This document shows, piece after piece, positions 52,577 through 53,866 of a DNA stretch of 53,866 bases. Both the position numbers and the translations under genes were made by a program. How positions within the stretch are numbered: position 1 is the stretch's first letter; each line of letters begins with the position of its first letter. The notes below the pieces were generated by a model. That model did not search any database. It was not told the DNA's origin and saw only the letters and a list, made by a program, of their open reading frames with translations. The stretch is from Bacteroidales bacterium (lineage in GTDB: Bacteria > Bacteroidota > Bacteroidia > Bacteroidales > Muribaculaceae): the NCBI GenBank assembly GCA_022768005.1, contig JALEMF010000022.1:1-53866 (forward strand), written 5' to 3'.

Positions 52577-53365
52577 ATGAAATCTATCAAATCTCTTGCA
52601 AGCGCAGCGCTTCTTTTGGCTGTGTCTATGGGTTTCACTTCATGTAGCGATGACGACGACAAGGCTTTTGTTGTGTCATTTAATGACCCTTCTATCACTA
52701 TGGATAGTAAAACTTCTGCATGGGCTGACGTTATGAATGAAAATTCAGGTCAACTTTACTATTCAGGTTTTTCATTCAGCCATTCTGTCACTGTTACAGA
52801 GTGGGGTGGTACAAAGTATTATTCTTGGGGTGGTTTCTGCCCTTCAATGTCTTCTGATGTTGAAGATAGAAGTGAAGCAGGTGACTGGGTTGATCACCAG
52901 TGGGGCGCTATCACAGGTAAAGGCTTAAATTCCGGTAAACCATATATGCTCGCTTATTGGGATTCTTATGGTGAAATGGGCTTACAAAAACCTGATGTTC
53001 CGGCACTTGAGATTACTTACAACTCAGGTAATAAGACTTTTGCTCCACAATCAATAGCCGTTACAAACTCTACTTGGACTTACTACGCACTTAAGAAAGG
53101 TAGTTATCCTGCTGTCGCTTTTGGTGATAACGACTATCTTTACCTTTACATCAATGGTGTAAAAGACGGTAAAAAAGCCGGTACTGTTAAAGTTACTCTT
53201 GCTAAGGGTAAAGATATTCTTGACACTTGGCAAACTGTTGATTTGACTTCACTCGGCGAAGTTAATTCTATTTATTTCCAAATGGAATCATCTGATTCAG
53301 GTAATTATGGAATGAATACTCCGGCATACTTCTGTGTTGACAATTTCAAAGTGATTGTTAAGTAA
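52577..53365 (+). CDS. B12-controlled surface lipoprotein, DUF4465 family
   Basis: A 262-residue lipoprotein. Lipobox Cys23 (GFTSCSDDDD) is followed by an acidic run, as in surface-exported Bacteroidetes lipoproteins. The mature part is beta-rich with many Trp/Tyr/Gly: GQLYYSGFSFSHSVT, YYSWGGFCPSMSSDV, then SYPAVAFGDNDYLYLYINGV and YFCVDNFKVIVK. I recognise the DUF4465 pattern. Such lipoproteins occur in Bacteroides corrinoid-uptake loci, and some surface lipoproteins there (BtuG, BtuH) bind B12. With a cobalamin riboswitch in its leader, a role in capturing corrinoids at the surface is likely, but binding itself is inferred. It is followed by a terminator. Confidence 0.82.
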   Translation: MKSIKSLASAALLLAVSMGFTSCSDDDDKAFVVSFNDPSITMDSKTSAWADVMNENSGQLYYSGFSFSHSVTVTEWGGTKYYSWGGFCPSMSSDVEDRSEAGDWVDHQWGAITGKGLNSGKPYMLAYWDSYGEMGLQKPDVPALEITYNSGNKTFAPQSIAVTNSTWTYYALKKGSYPAVAFGDNDYLYLYINGVKDGKKAGTVKVTLAKGKDILDTWQTVDLTSLGEVNSIYFQMESSDSGNYGMNTPAYFCVDNFKVIVK

Positions 53366-53389
53366 TTCGCTTGACGGTTAATGTCTAAG

Positions 53390-53422
53390 GGTGGTGAGCG
53401 ATTGTGCTTGCCACCTTTTTTT
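53390..53422 (+). terminator. Terminator after the DUF4465 lipoprotein gene
   Basis: GGTGG (53390-53394) pairs with CCACC (53411-53415), with an inner AGC/GCT pair, followed by seven T. Confidence 0.8.
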
Positions 53423-53529
53423 CTATTTATATGCACTCTATTTTCGGAAATATTTCGAAAGAATACTTAATAAAGTTACAAAATAGGGGGATTTTATGCA
53501 GTGGCGCACATTAATGGTTGAATTTTATT

Positions 53530-53537
53530 ATCTTTGT
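53530..53537 (+). promoter_or_regulatory. Promoter -7 element of the right-end PD40 gene
   Basis: TATCTTTG fits the -7 consensus, 57 bases before the ATG at 53595. No good -33 is seen. The gene therefore appears separate from the riboswitch transcript. Confidence 0.5.
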
Positions 53538-53594
53538 ATGCTTTATAGAAACGTTTTTTGCATAAAAATAATATTAAATACTAACAATCCAAAA

Positions 53595-53866
53595 ATGAAG
53601 AAATTATTACTATTGGTGGCTGTGGCATTAGGACTTAATGCCGCTGCACAGCAAGTAAAGGTTGTCAGCATTCAGCAGGTTAAGGTAAATCAGCCGGTTT
53701 ATCACCCTGAGTTTATGCCTGACGGCAATTTACTTGTCACCTCCGAGAGTTACGACGGTCTCGGTATTGTTAATGTAAAAACTCGCAGTTACACTTCTCT
53801 GACCACTATGCAGGGCGCAGGTTACTATCCTGCTGTCAGTGAGGACGGTAAGACTATTGTAACTCG
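53595..53866 (+). CDS. Exported PD40/TolB-like beta-propeller protein, 3' end cut by window edge
   Basis: The first 90 codons are visible. The signal peptide MKKLLLLVAVALGLNAAAQQ is followed by VNQPVYHPEFMPDGNLLVTS and YYPAVSEDGKTIVTR. The pattern P-x-F/V-S-x-DG-x-x-(I/L)-(V/L) is that of PD40 (TolB-type) propeller blades. Function is unknown. It lies behind the terminator of the B12-controlled lipoprotein and has its own likely promoter, so B12 control is not implied. Confidence 0.75.
   Translation, partial: MKKLLLLVAVALGLNAAAQQVKVVSIQQVKVNQPVYHPEFMPDGNLLVTSESYDGLGIVNVKTRSYTSLTTMQGAGYYPAVSEDGKTIVT

Noticed and set aside
1-53866. CRISPR arrays, prophage, integrase or insertion sequences
   Set aside because: No repeated spacer pattern, transposase, integrase or phage structural gene was seen on either strand.

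Overview
The window is bacterial chromosome from a member of the Bacteroidales. The signs are paired SusC/SusD outer-membrane genes, lipoproteins whose acidylated Cys is followed by acidic residues, the families DUF4492, DUF4494 and DUF4465, the Bacteroidetes-type omega subunit, and promoters that repeatedly match the Bacteroidetes consensus TTTG-(19-21 nt)-TAnnTTTG. The family cannot be fixed from sequence alone. A gut lineage such as Muribaculaceae or Prevotellaceae is a reasonable inference. No tRNA, rRNA, CRISPR array or intact insertion sequence was seen.

Left part (1-13 kb): two divergent glycan-uptake loci. On the minus strand are a SusC, a SusD and, behind a terminator and its own promoter, a secreted GH13 alpha-amylase cut by the window edge. 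On the plus strand is a second SusC/SusD pair with strongly biased codons. The 533-base divergent region holds both promoters, a 10-bp inverted repeat that could be a shared operator, and a stem-loop at the predicted 5' end of the rightward mRNA.

13-14 kb holds a small toxin-antitoxin-like locus. The XRE-type antitoxin is intact, the toxin-like gene appears frameshifted, and the upstream region carries evenly spaced AGTAAA half-sites.

14-31 kb is mostly core metabolism: an acyl-CoA synthetase with glycerate kinase, a FucP-type sugar transporter, yggS, rpsO, bamD-rpoZ, and a long minus-strand run. That run is a three-gene piece of a legionaminic/sialic-type nonulosonic acid pathway followed by obg, pgeF, DUF4492, cydA, cydB and a small lipoprotein. 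Next to it, behind ftsE, lies a decayed winged-helix fragment preceded by a run of ten G.

30-42 kb, plus strand: an FtsX-superfamily permease, a small membrane protein, dxs-trkA, rsfS-ftsH, then a six-hairpin glycosidase, manA and lpxB. 42-52 kb, minus strand: PHP phosphatase, cstA, a TPR/PD40 envelope protein, ndk with an M23/LysM peptidase, tilS with a CDF metal exporter, and a DegQ/HtrA protease.

The right end carries a clear cobalamin riboswitch whose closing stem can be paired by eye. It is followed, after an unusually long leader, by a DUF4465-type surface lipoprotein rather than btuB, and then by a truncated PD40 beta-propeller gene. The most interesting items are this B12-controlled lipoprotein, the broken toxin with its operator array, the poly-G remnant, and the divergent SusCD control region.
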